Of a DNA stretch of 64,000 bases, positions 61,479 through 64,000 are shown in pieces. Under the pieces are notes generated by a model. That model ran no database searches. It worked only from the letters and a program-made list of their open reading frames with translations, and was not told where the DNA came from. Positions within the stretch are counted from its first letter, which is position 1. Each line of letters starts with the position of its first letter. Position numbers and translations under genes: made by a program. This stretch comes from Burkholderiales bacterium (GTDB taxonomy: Bacteria > Pseudomonadota > Gammaproteobacteria > Burkholderiales > Burkholderiaceae_E), in NCBI GenBank assembly GCA_020248665.1, contig JADCHE010000052.1, positions 1 through 64,000 on the forward strand, written 5' to 3'.

Positions 61479-62363
61479 TCAGCCGAGTTCGGCCTCGCCG
61501 CCGTCGAGCACGACCAGCCCCTCGCTCGCCGGCACCGTCGCCCGGAAGCGCACCGCGGCACCGTCGCGCCACAGCTCGAAGCGCAGCGCATCGCCGGGGA
61601 ACACCGGCGCCGCGAAGCGCAGCGCGATCGCGCGCAACCGCGCGGCGTCCATGCCCGCGTACGTCCGCAGGATCGCGTGCGCCGCCATCCCGTATGCGCA
61701 CAGTCCGTGCAGGATCGGCCGCGGGAAACCGGCCGCTCGCGCGAAGCCCGGGTCGGCGTGCAGTGGGTTCGGGTCGGCGACCAGCCTGTAGATCAGCGCC
61801 GACTGCGGCAACGTCGCCAGCTCGACGACCGCGTCGGGCGGGCCCCCGGGCGCGGCCGAACGGGGCGCCGCGAACGCATCGCCGCCGGGCGGGCCGTTGC
61901 CCGCGCGCTCCGAGAAGCCGCCGTCGCCGCGCGCCATCAGCGTCATCGTCTGGGTCGCGATCGGCGGGCCGTCGCGCCCCGCGGACAGCGTGCGCTCGAG
62001 CACGATCAGCGCCCCGCGCTCGGCCCCCTTGTCCGACACGACCGTCGCGCTCGTGCGGCCGAACACCGTGCCCGAGGCCGGCAGCGGCGCATGCACGCGC
62101 AGCGCGTGGCCGGCGTGCACGATCCGCGCGCCATCCACGCCGAAGCGCGGGTCCTCGAACCACATGAACGGATAGGCGAGCACCGTCGCCAAGGTCGGCA
62201 GCGCGACCAGCCCACGCTCGAACACGAAGCGCAGCTGCGCTTCGTCGATCGGGTCGGCACCGAGACCGACGCCGAGCGCGTACAGGATGGTGTCGCGCGC
62301 GTCGTAGCGGTGTTCGACCTCGGCGATCGGGGCGGACTTCAGGGCGTGGTAGTCGAGCGGCAT
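61479..62363 (-). CDS. MaoC family (R)-enoyl-CoA hydratase, double hot-dog
   Basis: 294 residues. N-terminal hot-dog without the active-site dyad (DTILYALGVGLGADPIDEAQ) and C-terminal hydratase 2 unit with the catalytic Asp/His in LVADPNPLHADPGFARAAGF followed by PRPILHGLCAYG. This is the layout of peroxisomal-type hydratase 2 and PhaJ-like enzymes. It hydrates trans-2-enoyl-CoA to the (R)-3-hydroxy form. It is the first gene of the run MaoC - enoyl-CoA hydratase - fadH - thioesterase; a gap of 142 bases follows it. Confidence 0.88.
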   Translation of the reverse strand: MPLDYHALKSAPIAEVEHRYDARDTILYALGVGLGADPIDEAQLRFVFERGLVALPTLATVLAYPFMWFEDPRFGVDGARIVHAGHALRVHAPLPASGTVFGRTSATVVSDKGAERGALIVLERTLSAGRDGPPIATQTMTLMARGDGGFSERAGNGPPGGDAFAAPRSAAPGGPPDAVVELATLPQSALIYRLVADPNPLHADPGFARAAGFPRPILHGLCAYGMAAHAILRTYAGMDAARLRAIALRFAAPVFPGDALRFELWRDGAAVRFRATVPASEGLVVLDGGEAELG

Positions 62364-62367
62364 CCGC

Positions 62368-62778
62368 TCACTTTACGTCGAAGCGCAGCGCGCCGCTGCG
62401 GCCGTCCTTGAGCTTCACGGTCGCGACCGCCTTCGCGCCCTTGGCCAGCGGCGCATCGCCGACGACGTTCAGCCGGTTGTCGCCGGCTGGCACCAGCTCG
62501 CGCTCGGCCTTCTGCGAGCCCGACAGCACGACGAGCTTCGCCGACGCGCCCGCGGTCGGCACCGGCGCGCCGTGGTCGGTGATGTAGAGCGTCGCGCCCT
62601 TGGGGCCTGCGACCAGTTCGCCCTGGAACGTGCCTGCCTCGGCGACGACGCCGCCGTGCTGCGGCTTGCCGTGGTCGGCATGGGCGTGCGACGGCGCCGG
62701 GGCGAGGGCGATCGCGGCGGCCGCGGCGAGGGCGACGGCCAGCGCGGCGACGGGACGGGACGGACGGATGAAGGCCAT
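62368..62778 (-). CDS. Periplasmic protein of a heavy-metal RND efflux locus
   Basis: 136 residues. A signal peptide (ALAVALAAAAAIALAPAPSHAH) is followed by a His-rich start (HADHGKPQHGGVVAEAG) and a small beta domain (ATLYITDHGAPVPTAGASAK). Short His-bearing proteins of this type accompany CzcCBA/CusCBA operons; a metal-binding role is inferred. The ATG has GGAG at six bases. It lies 30 bases after the RND permease stop and four bases before the MaoC start region, so readthrough into the acyl-CoA operon is possible. Confidence 0.75.
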   Translation of the reverse strand: MAFIRPSRPVAALAVALAAAAAIALAPAPSHAHADHGKPQHGGVVAEAGTFQGELVAGPKGATLYITDHGAPVPTAGASAKLVVLSGSQKAERELVPAGDNRLNVVGDAPLAKGAKAVATVKLKDGRSGALRFDVK

Positions 62779-62808
62779 GGCGGACTCCGTGTCGAGTGGA
62801 GGGGAGGT

Positions 62809-64000
62809 TCAGGGCACCTGCGCGTCCGGCTCGTCGAGCAGGCGTCGGGCGGGCCGTTCGCCGATCCGCGCGAACAGTACCGGGGTCAGGAACGCGTCGA
62901 TCAGCGTCGAACCGATCAGGCCCGCGAAGATCACGACCGCGACAGGATGGAGGATCTCGGTGCCGGGCTGCTCGGCCTCGAAGAGCAGCGGCGACAGCGC
63001 GAGCGCCGCGGTCAGCGCGGTCATCAGCACCGGCGACAGCCGCTCCAGCGAGCCGCGCACGATCATCGGCCGGCCGAACGCCTGGCCCTCGACGCGCATC
63101 AGGTGGATCCAGTGGCCGACCTTCAGGATCCCGTTGCGGGTCGCGATGCCGGCGAGCGTCACCAGCCCGACCAGCGAGGCGACCGACAGCGGCTGGCCCG
63201 AGAGCTTCAGCCCGACGATGCCGCCGGCGAGCGCGAGCGGTACGTTGGCCATCACCAGCAGCGCGAGCGCGCCCGAGCGGTAACGCGAGTACAGCACGAC
63301 GAACACGCCGAGCGCCGAGATGGCGGCGAGCCCGCCGATCAGCCGGCTCGCCTCCTCCTGCGCCTGGAACTGGCCGCCGAGGGTCACGAAGTAGCCCTCG
63401 GGCAGCCGTGTCGCATCGACGACCGCGCGGATGTCCGCGACGACGTCCGACAGCGCACGACCCTGCGCGTTCGCCGAGATCACGATGCGCCGCCGGCCGT
63501 CGTCGCGCGAGACCTGGTTCGGGCCGTCCGCCTCCTCGATCGTCGCGAGCCGCGACAGCGGCACGAAGCCCGAGGGCGTGTCGATGCGGATGCGCTCGAG
63601 CCCCTGCATCGCGCGCGCCGCGTCGGGCAGGCGCAGCACGAGGTCGAAGCGGCGACTGCCCTCGACGACCTGCGCGATGCGCTCGCCCTCGACCAGCGAC
63701 TGCAGGTCGGCGAGCACGCGCGCGGCTGGCACGCCGAGACGCGCCGCGGCCGCGTGATCGATCCGAACGCGGATCTGCGGCGCGAGCACCTGCTTCTCGA
63801 TCTCCAGGTCCGCGAGGCCGCTGATCCCCGCGAGCCGCTGGCGCAGCGCGGCGGCCTGCGAGCGCAGCACGTCGAGGTCGTCGCCGACGATGCGGATCGC
63901 GATCTGCGCGCGCACGCCCGACAGCAGGTGGTCGAGCCGGTGCGAGATCGGCTGGCCGATCGCGACGCTGGCGGGCAGCCCGGCGAGCGCGGCGCGCATG
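62809..64000 (-). CDS. Heavy-metal efflux RND permease (CzcA/CusA family), 3' part only
   Basis: About 396 C-terminal residues; the gene continues beyond the right window edge. Family blocks are SHRLDHLLSGVRAQIAIRIV, DLEIEKQVLAPQIRVRIDHA, RRRIVISANAQGRALSDVVA, and the membrane segments around GLVTLAGIATRNGILKVGHW and LTPVLFARIGERPARRLLDE. CzcA/CusA trimers export Co/Zn/Cd or Cu/Ag with membrane fusion and outer membrane partners; the missing N-terminal half would be needed to tell the metal. The partner genes would lie further right. Confidence 0.92.
   Translation of the reverse strand, partial: MRAALAGLPASVAIGQPISHRLDHLLSGVRAQIAIRIVGDDLDVLRSQAAALRQRLAGISGLADLEIEKQVLAPQIRVRIDHAAAARLGVPAARVLADLQSLVEGERIAQVVEGSRRFDLVLRLPDAARAMQGLERIRIDTPSGFVPLSRLATIEEADGPNQVSRDDGRRRIVISANAQGRALSDVVADIRAVVDATRLPEGYFVTLGGQFQAQEEASRLIGGLAAISALGVFVVLYSRYRSGALALLVMANVPLALAGGIVGLKLSGQPLSVASLVGLVTLAGIATRNGILKVGHWIHLMRVEGQAFGRPMIVRGSLERLSPVLMTALTAALALSPLLFEAEQPGTEILHPVAVVIFAGLIGSTLIDAFLTPVLFARIGERPARRLLDEPDAQVP

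Overview
The window is a very GC-rich chromosomal segment from a betaproteobacterium, most likely of the order Burkholderiales. Three things support this. The left edge has the order ompA - ubiG - gph that is typical of Burkholderiales. The ssrA gene encodes the degradation tag ANDERFALAA. The gene content is a broad aromatic and acyl-CoA catabolic repertoire with many FAD, CoA and TPP enzymes. No tRNA, rRNA or CRISPR array is visible; the only structural RNA gene seen is tmRNA.

Layout. 1-11.1 kb is core-like: the end of ompA, its terminator, ubiG, gph, a giant AsmA-like DUF748 protein with a TM2 protein, then on the minus strand an enoyl-CoA hydratase, a coupled kinase-like/DHH phosphoesterase pair and an MFS transporter. 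11.2-15.2 kb holds ssrA and, directly behind it, a decayed island whose base composition looks less GC-rich than its flanks. The island contains an IS21-like end, a Fic enzyme gene, a TacA-TacT-type toxin-antitoxin pair, an IS5-like transposase scrap and the C-terminal piece of a Wadjet JetD protein. 15.3-20.0 kb is a plus-strand envelope cassette: PliG-like secreted protein, phospholipase D lipoprotein, metallophosphoesterase lipoprotein and a frameshifted small lipoprotein. 20.1-26.1 kb holds an exported methyltransferase coupled to a flavin monooxygenase, an acyltransferase and the 23S rRNA hydroxylation factor rlhA.

26.1-32.1 kb is a meta-cleavage operon read leftwards: mhpB, mhpD, mhpC, an FAD/NAD(P)-binding protein and a TfdB-like hydroxylase. 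Its mhpC carries an in-frame amber codon, so the pathway is probably broken or very recently mutated. 32.2-41 kb is mixed: an octaheme cytochrome with HEAT/TPR repeats, a second enoyl-CoA hydratase, a MipA-like porin, an EamA transporter, a P450 and an epoxide-hydrolase-like protein. 41-46.6 kb is an operon with a benzoylformate-decarboxylase-like TPP enzyme, 5-oxoprolinase pxpB-pxpC-pxpA and an M20 amidohydrolase. 46.6-52.5 kb holds RNA-modification and housekeeping enzymes. 52.5-57.5 kb has a B12-binding protein resembling the photosynthesis regulators PpaA/AerR, fumarylacetoacetase with an apparent internal deletion, a frameshifted partner gene and an Omp85-like protein. 57.6-62.4 kb is an acyl-CoA catabolic run (MaoC, enoyl-CoA hydratase, FadH, thioesterase). 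The right edge is the 3' part of a heavy-metal RND efflux operon.

The strongest leads are the tmRNA-linked graveyard of defence and toxin modules, including an IS end that supplies the stop codon of fic; the coupled lipoprotein cassette; the orphan PpaA/AerR-like B12 protein; and a cluster of apparent gene-breaking lesions (mhpC amber, two frameshifts, fahA deletion) that need raw-read checks before any biology is built on them.
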